Source of the DNA: Desulfuromonas acetexigens
Lineage (GTDB): Bacteria > Desulfobacterota > Desulfuromonadia > Desulfuromonadales > Trichloromonadaceae
DNA length: 55,183 bases
Assembly (NCBI RefSeq): GCF_900111775.1
Contig: NZ_FOJJ01000010.1
Location: 1-55,183, forward strand
Reading direction: 5' to 3'
The notes below the pieces were generated by a model, which did no database searches, was not told where the DNA came from, and worked only from the letters and a program-made list of their open reading frames with translations. Numbering within the stretch: the first letter of the stretch is position 1; each line of letters begins with the position of its first letter. Positions 24,106 to 31,868 of this stretch are shown here, piece by piece. Both the position numbers and the translations under genes were made by a program.

Positions 24106-26733
24106 ATGCGCAAAACCGGATTTCTGATCATCGCTCTGGTTATTCTCGCCAACCTCGCCGCCTGGACCCTGCTCAACCGCCCGGCGACGGCTCCCGACTG
24201 GACCGCACCCTACAACGGCCTCTCCTTCAGCCCCCTCCGTGAAGGCCAGGACGCTATGAAAGACGAGCTGCCCAGCGCCGCGGAGATCGATCAGGACCTC
24301 GCCTTGGTCCAGGATAAAACCCTGCGCGTGCGGACCTATTCCTCCCTCGACACCCTCGGGCAGATTCCCGAAATGGCTCAGGCCCGTGGGCTGAAGGTCA
24401 CCGCCGGCGCCTGGCTCGACCAGGATGAAGCCAACAACCGCGCGGAGATCGAGCACCTGGTCGCCAACGCCAACCGCTGGGCGAGCATCGAGCGGGTCAT
24501 CGTCGGCAACGAGGCGGTGCTACGCGGCGACCTGACCGTCGCCCAGCTCAGCGCCTATATCGACCAGGTCCGTAAATCGACCCGGGTGCCGGTCGGCAGC
24601 GCCGAGCCGCCCCACGTCTGGCTCGAGCATCCGGAACTGGCCGCCGCCGTCGACTTCATCGCCGTACATATCCTCCCCTACTGGGAAGGGGTAACCGCCG
24701 AAGAAGCACCCCAATGGGCCCTCAGCCGTTACCAGGAAGTGGTCGCCGCCTTCCCCGACAAGCCGGTGGTGATCGGCGAGGTCGGCTGGCCGAGCGCCGG
24801 CAGCCGCTTCATGGGCGCCAAGGCGTCGCTGGTTAATCAGTCTGTCTTTATCCGCGAATTCTTGCACCTGGCCCAGCAGCACCAGATCGACTACTTCCTC
24901 ATGGAAGCCTTCGACCAGCCCTGGAAGAAGGCCCTGGAAGGCGCCGTCGGCGCTCACTGGGGGATTTTCGACGCCGAGCGCCAGGCCAAGTTCCCCCTGA
25001 CCGGCGACATCTCTGCCGTTCCCCATTGGCCCTGGCAAGCCGGCCTGGCCACGGTGCTGGCGCTGGTGCCGATGGTCCTCTTCCTGCGCCACTGGGATAA
25101 CCTCAAGCGCCGCGGCCAGCTCTTCTTCGCCGCCCTTATCCAGCTGACCGCCTCGCTCTTCGCCTGGACGGCGCTGCTTCCCCTGGCCGTCGAAATGAGC
25201 ACGGTCGGGACGATCGTCTGGGGCCTGCTGCTGCCGGCCCAGCTCGGCCTGCTGCTGGTGATTCTGACCAACGGCCTGGAAATGACCGAGATGCTCTGGG
25301 TCAAGCGCTGGAAGCGTTATTTCGCGCCGCAGAATCCGGAACGGGACCGGGAATTCCCCATGGCCTCGATCCATCTGGCTATCCACAACGAGCCGCCGGA
25401 ACTGGTCTTCAAGACCCTCGACGGTCTCGCCGCCCTCGACTATCCCAATTTCGAGGTGCTGGTCATCGACAACAACACCGTCAACGAAGAAGTTTGGAAG
25501 CCGGTGGAGGAATACTGCGCCCGTCTCGGCAAACACTTCCGCTTCTTCCATCTGCCGAAATGGCCGGGCTACAAAGCTGGGGCGCTCAACTTCGCCCTTG
25601 GTGAGACCCATCCCGACGCCCAGGTGGTCGGGGTCATCGACGCCGACTACATCGTCAGCCCCGACTGGCTGCGCGCCCTCGTCCCCTACTTCGACAAGCC
25701 CGAAGTCGGCTTTGTCCAGGCACCCCAGGACAACCGCGAATGGCGGGGAGATATCTTCCAGACCATGATCAACTGGGAGTACAACGGCTTCTTCCAGATC
25801 GGCATGGTCCATCGCAACGAGCGCAACGCCATCATCCAGCACGGCACCATGACCCTGATGCGGCGCGATGCCCTGGAGCAGGTCGGCAAATGGAGCGAAT
25901 GGTGTATCTGTGAAGATGCCGAACTCGGCCTGCGGCTGTTCAAGGCCGGTTACGAGTCGGTCTATGTCAACCATAACTTCGGCGAGGGGATCACTCCGAC
26001 CAGCTTCGCCGGCTACAAAGGCCAGCGCTGGCGCTGGACCTACGGCGCGGTGCAGATCCTGCGCGGCCACTGGCGTTCGCTCCTCCCCTGGACCAAGTCG
26101 AACCTCACCGCCGGGCAGAAGTTCCACTTCGTCACCGGTTGGATGCCCTGGTTCACCGACGCCCTGCATCTGCTCTTCACCCTGGCCGGCGTCGCTTGGA
26201 CCATCGGCATTCTGCTGCGCCCCCAGGATTTCGAAGTCCCCTTGGCGGTCTTTTTGGTGCCGACCCTGGGCCTGTTTCTGTTCAAGGTCGCCCACGCCCT
26301 GATTCTCTACCGGGCGCGGGTCAAGTGCAGCTTCCTCCAGAGCCTGGCTGCCTCCGTCGCCGGCATGGGCCTGACCCACACCATCGCCCGGGCGATTTTC
26401 ACCGGGCTGTTGCAGCCGAGCCACCCCTTCCTGCGCACCCCCAAGGGGGAGGGACGCCAGGCGCTGCTCAAAGGCGTCATCATGGCTTGGGAAGAGACCC
26501 AGATTTTCCTGCTGCTGGTCGTTTCGGCGATCGCCAGCTTCTGGTTCTTTGGCCCCCACAACCCCGAAGGAACCCTCTGGGGCGTGCTCCTGCTGGTCCA
26601 GTCGATTCCCTACGGCGCCGCCCTGGCGACCTCCATGGCCAGTTGCATGCCCCGCCTGGATCTGGTCTTGCCGAAACTGGCCGCCATGCCCCGGCTGCTC
26701 ACCGCTCGTGCCCGGCGTAATCCGCTGGGTTGA
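24106..26733 (+). CDS. GH17-GT2 membrane beta-glucan synthase (NdvB-like)
   Basis: This is an 875-aa fusion. After an N-terminal signal anchor (residues ~5-23), residues ~35-300 are a periplasmic GH17 domain with the acid/base region VGNEAVLRG and nucleophile region VIGEVGWPSAG. Two or more helices (~310-395) lead to a cytoplasmic family 2 glycosyltransferase: IHNEPPE, DAD at 512-514, CEDAE around 603-604 and the QRWRW motif from 640. The C-terminal part has about five helices. In rhizobial NdvB/NdvC-type enzymes this pairing makes and remodels beta-1,3/1,6 glucans. The product here is probably an extracellular or periplasmic glucan. It stands alone, with a terminator after it. Confidence 0.88.
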   Translation: MRKTGFLIIALVILANLAAWTLLNRPATAPDWTAPYNGLSFSPLREGQDAMKDELPSAAEIDQDLALVQDKTLRVRTYSSLDTLGQIPEMAQARGLKVTAGAWLDQDEANNRAEIEHLVANANRWASIERVIVGNEAVLRGDLTVAQLSAYIDQVRKSTRVPVGSAEPPHVWLEHPELAAAVDFIAVHILPYWEGVTAEEAPQWALSRYQEVVAAFPDKPVVIGEVGWPSAGSRFMGAKASLVNQSVFIREFLHLAQQHQIDYFLMEAFDQPWKKALEGAVGAHWGIFDAERQAKFPLTGDISAVPHWPWQAGLATVLALVPMVLFLRHWDNLKRRGQLFFAALIQLTASLFAWTALLPLAVEMSTVGTIVWGLLLPAQLGLLLVILTNGLEMTEMLWVKRWKRYFAPQNPERDREFPMASIHLAIHNEPPELVFKTLDGLAALDYPNFEVLVIDNNTVNEEVWKPVEEYCARLGKHFRFFHLPKWPGYKAGALNFALGETHPDAQVVGVIDADYIVSPDWLRALVPYFDKPEVGFVQAPQDNREWRGDIFQTMINWEYNGFFQIGMVHRNERNAIIQHGTMTLMRRDALEQVGKWSEWCICEDAELGLRLFKAGYESVYVNHNFGEGITPTSFAGYKGQRWRWTYGAVQILRGHWRSLLPWTKSNLTAGQKFHFVTGWMPWFTDALHLLFTLAGVAWTIGILLRPQDFEVPLAVFLVPTLGLFLFKVAHALILYRARVKCSFLQSLAASVAGMGLTHTIARAIFTGLLQPSHPFLRTPKGEGRQALLKGVIMAWEETQIFLLLVVSAIASFWFFGPHNPEGTLWGVLLLVQSIPYGAALATSMASCMPRLDLVLPKLAAMPRLLTARARRNPLG

Positions 26734-26760
26734 TTAAAAGCACCGATAGGCGTATAAAAG

Positions 26761-26790
26761 AAAAGGCGAAACCTAAGGGTTTCGCCTTTT
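26761..26790 (+). terminator. Intrinsic terminator
   Basis: AAAAGGCGAAAC and GGTTTCGCCTTTT form a stem, 28 bp after the glucan synthase stop. Confidence 0.9.
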
Positions 26791-26841
26791 CCCGTTCTGA
26801 CTGACCGCGCGGGTGTCGACTCATAAGGAAAGGACGTGCAC

Positions 26842-26988
26842 ATGAAAGGGAACGACCTGCTCAAGCTGCTGGCGTTGCTCGCCCTGGTCGCCGCCATCGC
26901 ATTTGGCGCCTACTGGTGGAGCCGCTCCCAGGGGGATTCGGCGCAGAAATATTCCCACCCCATCACCCGCGAAGGAAGCAAGTGGTAA
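26842..26988 (+). CDS. 48-aa single-helix membrane protein
   Basis: The sequence begins MKGNDLLKLLALLALVAAIAFG and continues to AYWWSRSQGDSAQKYSHPITREGSKW. There is one membrane helix (residues ~6-25), followed by a short polar tail that would face the periplasm. AAGGAAAGGACG precedes the ATG. It sits between two terminators and converges on the yqaA-like gene, whose 3' end is 10 bp away. No family is recognised; the clean ribosome site and composition support a real gene. Confidence 0.6.
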   Translation: MKGNDLLKLLALLALVAAIAFGAYWWSRSQGDSAQKYSHPITREGSKW

Positions 26989-26998
26989 AGGGAAGGAT

Positions 26999-27442
26999 TC
27001 AAGCACTCTCCAGCGCCGCGAGAGCGACGACGGCATAGCGGGCCAGCTTTCCGGTCGCAACCAACAGCACAAAGGACCACAGCCTGACCCGCAGGATGCC
27101 GCCGACCAGACACAGAGGATCGCCCACCACCGGCAGCCAGGAGGCAAGCAGAGACCAGCGTCCGTAGCGGGCGTAGAAACCCTCGGCCCGTGCCCGGGCA
27201 GCGGCGTCGATGCGCAACACCCGTTCAACGAGGAAGGGACCGCCCCAAAGGCCGATGCCATAGGTGGTGAGCGCCCCCAGGGTGTTGCCCAGGGTCGCCG
27301 TCAGTACCGAAGCGACCGGATCGAAGCCATTGAGTACCAGCACCACCAACAGCCATTCCGAACCGAGGGGAAGCAGAGTCGAGGCGAGAAAAGCGACCAG
27401 AAACAACGCGGGATAGCCGTGCGCGATCAGCAGCTCATCCAT
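26999..27442 (-). CDS. YqaA/DedA-type (SNARE-associated family) membrane protein
   Basis: This is a 147-aa protein with four to five hydrophobic segments. Features of the YqaA branch are visible: YPALFLVAFLASTLLPLGSEWLLV at the N-terminus, GNTLGALTTYGIGLWGG (about residues 52-68), and the re-entrant motif YGRWSLLASWLPVVGDPLCLVGGILR (about 92-117). DedA relatives act in lipid flipping and membrane homeostasis; the exact substrate of YqaA proteins is not established. It is downstream of the helicase gene on the same strand but separated from it by a terminator. Confidence 0.82.
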   Translation of the reverse strand: MDELLIAHGYPALFLVAFLASTLLPLGSEWLLVVLVLNGFDPVASVLTATLGNTLGALTTYGIGLWGGPFLVERVLRIDAAARARAEGFYARYGRWSLLASWLPVVGDPLCLVGGILRVRLWSFVLLVATGKLARYAVVALAALESA

Positions 27443-27495
27443 AGGGATGGCGAATCCTTCCGACAGTGACCAGAACGCAGTGAACTTGAACGAAG

Positions 27496-27527
27496 AAAAG
27501 GGCCGCGTCCAAAAACGCGGCCCTTTT
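27496..27527 (-). terminator. Intrinsic terminator of the helicase gene
   Basis: AAAAGGGCCGCGT and ACGCGGCCCTTTT form a 13-bp stem with T-runs on both strands. It lies 11 bp after the helicase stop. Confidence 0.9.
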
Positions 27528-27538
27528 GATTTTTGCTA

Positions 27539-28828
27539 TCAGCCGCGCGCGGCGCCGGCTGGACGTCGACCGGAACTATTGCGCCGGTTGGGCGCGGCCT
27601 TGCCCGCCGGGCGGGGAGTTGGGGCGGCCGGAGCCTTACTCTTGGCCTTGGGCCGGGAAGGCTGACGCGGGGGACGGGCGAACTCCCGATCCTTGACCGG
27701 GGCCGGGACCGCATAATCGAAACCGACGAGTTTGCGCTGCTCCAGGGGCTTGCCGAGCACCCGCTCGATGGCCCGCACCATGACGGCATCTTCCGTCGTC
27801 ACCAGGGTAAAGGCATCGCCGGAACGAGCGGCGCGGCCGGTGCGGCCGATGCGGTGCACGTAAGCCTCGGTGGTGTCGGGGATATCGTAGTTGATGACGT
27901 GGGAAACCTGGCTCACGTCGATTCCCCGGGCGGCGATGTCGGTCGCCACCAGTACCTGAAAGGTGCCGTCGCGGAAACCGTCAAGGGCCTCCTGGCGCCG
28001 GTTCTGGGAGAGATTCCCCTGCAGGGAGGCGGCCCGGTGGCCGGCCTTGCTCAGCTGTTCGCCGAGGCGCTTGGCGCGATGCTTGGTGCGGGTGAAGATC
28101 AGCACCGAGCCGGTATCGGTGTGCCGCAGCAATTCGAGTAGGAGCGGCGTCTTGAGATGCTGCGCCACCGGATAGAGGGCGTGGCTGACGGTCACCGCCG
28201 GGGCGGTGGTGCCGACCTGAACCGTCACCGGATCCCTCAGCACATCCTGCGCCAGGCCGCGAATCTCGTCAGGCATGGTCGCGGAAAAGAGCAGGGTCTG
28301 CCGCTGGGCGGGCAAGCGCTTGAGGATCTTGCGGATCGCCGGAAAGAAACCCATGTCGAACATCTGGTCCGCTTCGTCGAGGACCAGCACCTCGAGATGG
28401 GAGAGATCAATCGTCCCCTGATCGAGGTGATCCTGCAAACGGCCGGGGCAGGCGACGACGATTTCGACCCCTTTTTTCAGCTTGGCAAACTGCGGATTGA
28501 TGCCGACGCCGCCGTAGATGGTCATGCCGCGCAGACCGGTGCGGGCGCCGAGGGTGGTGATGTTTTCGTGAATCTGCTCGGCCAGTTCGCGGGTCGGGGC
28601 GATGACCAGCGCCCGCACCCGGCCGCGCTCCCCGGCAAGGAGCCGGTGGAGGATGGGCAGGGCGAAGGCGGCGGTTTTACCGGTGCCGGTCTGGGCCAGA
28701 CCCATAACGTCACGTCCGGCCATGACTGCCGGAATGGCCTGGGCCTGAATGGGGGTGGGCGTCAGGTAACCGGCGGCGGTGATGCCTTCGGCGACCTGGG
28801 GATGAAAGGCGAATGTGCTGAAATCCAT
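27539..28828 (-). CDS. DEAD-box RNA helicase, RhlE-like
   Basis: This is a 429-aa protein counted from MDFSTFAFHP, chosen because AGAAGGACATAC precedes it; an upstream ATG (28858) has no ribosome site and lies inside the attenuator region. All helicase motifs are present: Q motif PTPIQAQAIP, Walker A AQTGTGKT, PTRELAEQ, DEAD, SAT, and in domain 2 ARGIDVSQVSHVINYD and HRIGRTGRAARSG. The C-terminal ~60 residues form a basic Pro/Ala/Arg-rich tail for RNA binding. These enzymes remodel RNA in ribosome assembly, decay and cold adaptation. The leader has a terminator hairpin just before the gene. Confidence 0.9.
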   Translation of the reverse strand: MDFSTFAFHPQVAEGITAAGYLTPTPIQAQAIPAVMAGRDVMGLAQTGTGKTAAFALPILHRLLAGERGRVRALVIAPTRELAEQIHENITTLGARTGLRGMTIYGGVGINPQFAKLKKGVEIVVACPGRLQDHLDQGTIDLSHLEVLVLDEADQMFDMGFFPAIRKILKRLPAQRQTLLFSATMPDEIRGLAQDVLRDPVTVQVGTTAPAVTVSHALYPVAQHLKTPLLLELLRHTDTGSVLIFTRTKHRAKRLGEQLSKAGHRAASLQGNLSQNRRQEALDGFRDGTFQVLVATDIAARGIDVSQVSHVINYDIPDTTEAYVHRIGRTGRAARSGDAFTLVTTEDAVMVRAIERVLGKPLEQRKLVGFDYAVPAPVKDREFARPPRQPSRPKAKSKAPAAPTPRPAGKAAPNRRNSSGRRPAGAARG

Positions 28829-28856
28829 GTATGTCCTTCTGTCTTCCATGCGTTCC

Positions 28857-28891
28857 AAAAAAACAAAAACCCCGGAGGAATTCCAGGGTTT
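28857..28891 (-). terminator. Probable attenuator in the helicase leader
   Basis: On the minus strand AAACCC-T-GGA / TCC-GGGTTT forms a 9-bp stem with one internal mismatch, followed by TTGTTTTTTT. It sits ~65 nt after the predicted transcription start and ~30 nt before the start codon, with no other minus-strand gene upstream to terminate. Confidence 0.65.
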
Positions 28892-28935
28892 ACGAGCTTT
28901 TCGTTGTCATCCGGGAACTGCGTTTGATATGGTGA

Positions 28936-28965
28936 AGAGTAGCAGCGAATGCCCGACAATGTCAA
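28936..28965 (-). promoter_or_regulatory. Sigma-70 promoter of the helicase gene
   Basis: On the minus strand TTGACA (complement of 28960-28965), an 18-bp spacer and TACTCT (complement of 28936-28941). The start would be near 28929, giving a leader of about 100 nt. Confidence 0.65.
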
Positions 28966-29013
28966 GCTTATCCCGTAAATTCCCGCTTTTAGCCGACTCG
29001 GGAGGATAAATTC

Positions 29014-29784
29014 ATGACGGATTTCAGCGGCAGGACCATTCTTGTCACCGGCGGTGCCCAGGGGATCGGCCAGGGGATCGTGCGCTATCTACTTTCCCAC
29101 GGAGCTAACGTGGTCGCCGCCGATATCGATGGCGAGGCCTGCGCCTTCCTCGAAAGAGAACTGGCGTCACCGCGCCTGCTGACGGTGGTCGCCGACGTCG
29201 CCGACGAAATCGCGGTGCGCCGCTGCCTCGAAGAGGTCCACCGACGCTTCGGCAGCCTTTCCGGACTGGTCAACAACGCCGCCCTCGCCCATGCCCATTC
29301 CGGCCCCCTCGAAGCGTTGTCCCTCGAAGACTGGAACCGGGTGTTGGCGGTCAACCTGACCGGCGCCTTCCTCGTCACCCGTGAGGCCCTGCCCCTGTTG
29401 CGCGCCGTCGGCGACGGGGCCGTGGTCAACATCGCCTCGACCCGCGCCCTGCAATCGGAAGCGGAGTGCGAAGCCTACGCCGCGAGCAAGGGCGGACTCG
29501 TCGCCCTGACCCACGCGATGGCCCTGAGTCTCGGCCCCGAAGTGCGGGTCAACGCCATCTCGCCGGGCTGGATCGAAACCGGCGAGATGCAAAAGCCCTC
29601 GGCCCGTCACCCGGTCAACCACAGCGACGCCGACCGCGCCCAGCATCCCGTCGGCCGGGTCGGCCTGCCCGAGGACATCGCCGCTCTCGCCGCCTTTCTC
29701 CTCGGCCCCGAAGCGGGCTTCATCACCGGCCAGAACTTTGTCGTTGACGGCGGCATGACCCGCAAGATGATCTACGCCGAGTAA
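29014..29784 (+). CDS. SDR-family oxidoreductase
   Basis: This is a 256-aa classical short-chain dehydrogenase/reductase. It has the nucleotide-binding TGGAQGIGQGI (residues ~12-22), Asp in VVAADIDG suggesting NAD(H) preference, NNAAL in place of NNAG, catalytic Ser in VNIASTRAL, YAASKGG with the catalytic Tyr and Lys (about 152-156), and the C-terminal FVVDGGMTRKM. The substrate is not predictable. GGGAGGATAA precedes the ATG. It is divergent from the helicase gene and overlaps the 3' end of a small minus-strand gene by 13 bp. Confidence 0.88.
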   Translation: MTDFSGRTILVTGGAQGIGQGIVRYLLSHGANVVAADIDGEACAFLERELASPRLLTVVADVADEIAVRRCLEEVHRRFGSLSGLVNNAALAHAHSGPLEALSLEDWNRVLAVNLTGAFLVTREALPLLRAVGDGAVVNIASTRALQSEAECEAYAASKGGLVALTHAMALSLGPEVRVNAISPGWIETGEMQKPSARHPVNHSDADRAQHPVGRVGLPEDIAALAAFLLGPEAGFITGQNFVVDGGMTRKMIYAE

Positions 29785-29975
29785 GACCTCCGCCCCATCC
29801 TGCCGCGCAATGCGTCGCACTCGGCATGCAGGTCCGCCAGGCGCCGCGCCCATTCCCGCTCGTCCCGTCCCGCCGCGGGCTCCGTCGCGACCGTCCCCGT
29901 CCGCGACGGCAGCCACTCCAGCAACCAGCTTTTCGCCACTTTTCCCACCGGCTCCACCATTTTCCAGACTTCCAT
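29772..29975 (-). CDS. Small hypothetical protein
   Basis: This is a 67-aa protein starting MEVWKMVEPVGKVAKSWL. It is preceded by a strong AAGGAAGGAGATC ribosome site, which argues that it is real. The sequence is soluble, with a charged helix (DEREWARRLADLHAECDALRGRMG) that could form a coiled coil and a basic, Tyr-ending tail. Its 3' end overlaps the SDR gene tail-to-tail. No family is recognised. Confidence 0.6.
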   Translation of the reverse strand: MEVWKMVEPVGKVAKSWLLEWLPSRTGTVATEPAAGRDEREWARRLADLHAECDALRGRMGRRSYSA

Positions 29976-30178
29976 GCCTTTGATCTCCTTCCTTCGAGTT
30001 CGGTCGAAGACTATACCCGCACCTTTAATGCCTGGTCAGAGAAACGTTAGAAATTGATGGGAAGGACAGGCAAATCCCCGGGATGAACGACGAAAATCTC
30101 GCATCACCCTAACTCCCCGCAAACAGTCCCGGCCTAGATTACCGTCTCAAATACCTAGCGACGAAAGGAGAATCCACC

Positions 30179-30406
30179 ATGAACAATGCAACCGCCGAGA
30201 ACCTTTTCGCCCTCGAAGAGAGTTGCCCATTCTTCGCCCTCTCCCCGGGTGAGGGCAAACCGAGCTGCGCCACCAGCCCCCGGGCCTCATTGCAACTCTG
30301 CTACTGCGAAACGGAAGACTACGACAGCTGCCCGCTCTTTCTCGGGCGCCTTCTGCGCAACAGCCGCCCCAAGTTTCGCGGCGCCCTCGACCTCGTGCAC
30401 AAGTAG
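30179..30406 (+). CDS. Small cysteine-rich protein, possible metal binding
   Basis: This is a 75-aa protein with five cysteines, spaced as SCPFF (C16), SCATSP, LCYC and SCPLF. The arrangement could bind zinc or an iron-sulfur cluster. The C-terminus is basic (LGRLLRNSRPKFRGALDLVHK). GAAAGGAGAA precedes the ATG. It forms its own unit between the small minus-strand gene and the DUF3014 operon. No family is recognised with confidence. Confidence 0.6.
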   Translation: MNNATAENLFALEESCPFFALSPGEGKPSCATSPRASLQLCYCETEDYDSCPLFLGRLLRNSRPKFRGALDLVHK

Positions 30407-30495
30407 GCAAAACACCCTATTGGCTTGCTCTCATCCCCCCCGCCTGTGCTAGTATGGCCGATAACTAATCCGGTCAACAGCACGGGAGATCCTCC

Positions 30496-31344
30496 ATGAA
30501 AAAATCCATCCTTCTTCCCGCCGCCCTGTTCGTCGCCCTGCTCGGGGCGATCTTTCTTTTCTTCGCTCCCCGCAAACCCCAGCCGGGAACCGCGGTCGTC
30601 GCGCCCGTCACGGCGCCGGCCGCGGAACCCGCCGCCGCCGAACCCCAGTACCCTCTGACCCCGCCTCCGGAAGCCGCGACGGAACAACCGACGAAACCCT
30701 CTGCCGACGAAACTGCCCCGCCCCAGGTCGCCGCCACCGAGGATTCGGAAGTCGTCATGGCCCGCCTGCTCGCGCTGCTGCGGGGGCAGGCGCGAAGTGG
30801 CGAACTGCTCATCCTCGACCACTTCATCCCGCGCTTCGTCGTCACCGTCGACAACCTCGCCGGCAAGGATCTGTCGCGCAAGCAACTGCCGGTCAAGGGC
30901 GCATCCGGCCCCTTCCTGGTCCACAACAGCGCCGAGGGGGAAGGGATCCATCCCGACAACGCCCGCCGCTACAGCGCCTTCGTGGCCCTCGCCGAAGCCC
31001 TCGACAGCCGCGAACTGGTCGATCTCTACGTCCGCCTCTATCCCGAATTTCAAAAAGCCTATGAGAATCTCGGCCAGCCCAAGGCCTATTTCAACGACCG
31101 CCTGATCGCCGTCATCGATCACCTGCTGGCGACGCCGGAACCGACGGAACCGATTCGTCTCCACCGCCCCAAAATCCTCTACCAGTTCGCCGACCCCGAT
31201 CTGGAAGAACGCGGCGCCGGACAGAAAATCCTGCTGCGTGTCGGCGCCGACAATCGCGCGCGACTTAAGGCCAAGCTGCAAAGCCTGCGCGCCGAACTGC
31301 TGACCCGGGTCATCGCCCCGGCCGTGGAGAAAACGGAACCATGA
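30496..31344 (+). CDS. DUF3014 domain membrane-anchored protein
   Basis: This is a 282-aa protein. One N-terminal helix (residues ~5-24, LLPAALFVALLGAIFLFF) anchors it, a long Pro/Ala-rich linker (~25-85) follows, then the DUF3014 domain with its typical HFIPRFVVTVDNLAGKDLSRKQLPVKG and LYVRLYPEFQKAYENLGQPKAYFNDRLIAVIDHLLATP. The domain is periplasmic; its biochemical function is unknown. The stop overlaps the start of the V4R gene (ATGA), so the trio with V4R and GGDEF genes is one operon. Confidence 0.82.
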   Translation: MKKSILLPAALFVALLGAIFLFFAPRKPQPGTAVVAPVTAPAAEPAAAEPQYPLTPPPEAATEQPTKPSADETAPPQVAATEDSEVVMARLLALLRGQARSGELLILDHFIPRFVVTVDNLAGKDLSRKQLPVKGASGPFLVHNSAEGEGIHPDNARRYSAFVALAEALDSRELVDLYVRLYPEFQKAYENLGQPKAYFNDRLIAVIDHLLATPEPTEPIRLHRPKILYQFADPDLEERGAGQKILLRVGADNRARLKAKLQSLRAELLTRVIAPAVEKTEP

Positions 31345-31868
31345 AAATGAACAACGAAGCGCACGGCTACGACTTTCACTGGGACGATCTGGGTGATCCG
31401 AAAACCGGCCGACCCCACCTCGGCGACAGCGTCTCCCTCGCCGTCTACCGGCTTATGGTCTTTACCTTCAAGGACACCCTCTCCAAGGAGTATGGCCTCG
31501 AAAAGACCAAAGATCTCTTCGTCAAGGCCGGGCATCTTGCCGGGCGCCAGTTCTGCCGCAACCTGCTCGACAAAAGCCTCGATCTCGACGGCTTCATCGC
31601 CGCCCTCAAGCAGAAACTTATCGAAATGAAGATTGGCATTCTGCGCATCGAACAGGCCGACCGCGAGCGCCTGACCTTCACCCTCACCGTCTCCGAGGAC
31701 CTCGACTGTTCCGGTCTGCCGGTGCTCGGCGATACCATCTGCGATTACGATGAAGGCTTCATCGCCGGGATTTTCGAGGAATACGTCGGCCGTCCCTTCA
31801 CCGCCCGGGAGGTCGACTGCTGGGCCACCGGCGACCGCACCTGCCGCTTCGCGGTCGAGGCGCTCTGA
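31341..31868 (+). CDS. V4R-domain sensor protein
   Basis: This is a 175-aa soluble protein. The C-terminal ~70 residues match the V4R (4-vinyl reductase) domain: LPVLGDTICDYDEGFIAGIFEEYVGRPFTAREVDCWATGDRTCRFAVEA, with the conserved Cys pair near the end. V4R domains bind small hydrophobic ligands, for example the N-terminal domain of XylR-type regulators. It is coupled to the GGDEF gene by a TGATG overlap and probably provides the signal input for it. No DNA-binding or membrane segment is present. Confidence 0.82.
   Translation: MKMNNEAHGYDFHWDDLGDPKTGRPHLGDSVSLAVYRLMVFTFKDTLSKEYGLEKTKDLFVKAGHLAGRQFCRNLLDKSLDLDGFIAALKQKLIEMKIGILRIEQADRERLTFTLTVSEDLDCSGLPVLGDTICDYDEGFIAGIFEEYVGRPFTAREVDCWATGDRTCRFAVEAL

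Noticed and set aside
24520-26559. 679-codon minus-strand frame
   Set aside because: It is antisense to the GH17-GT2 gene, with repetitive Gln/Gly/Glu composition typical of high-GC shadow frames.
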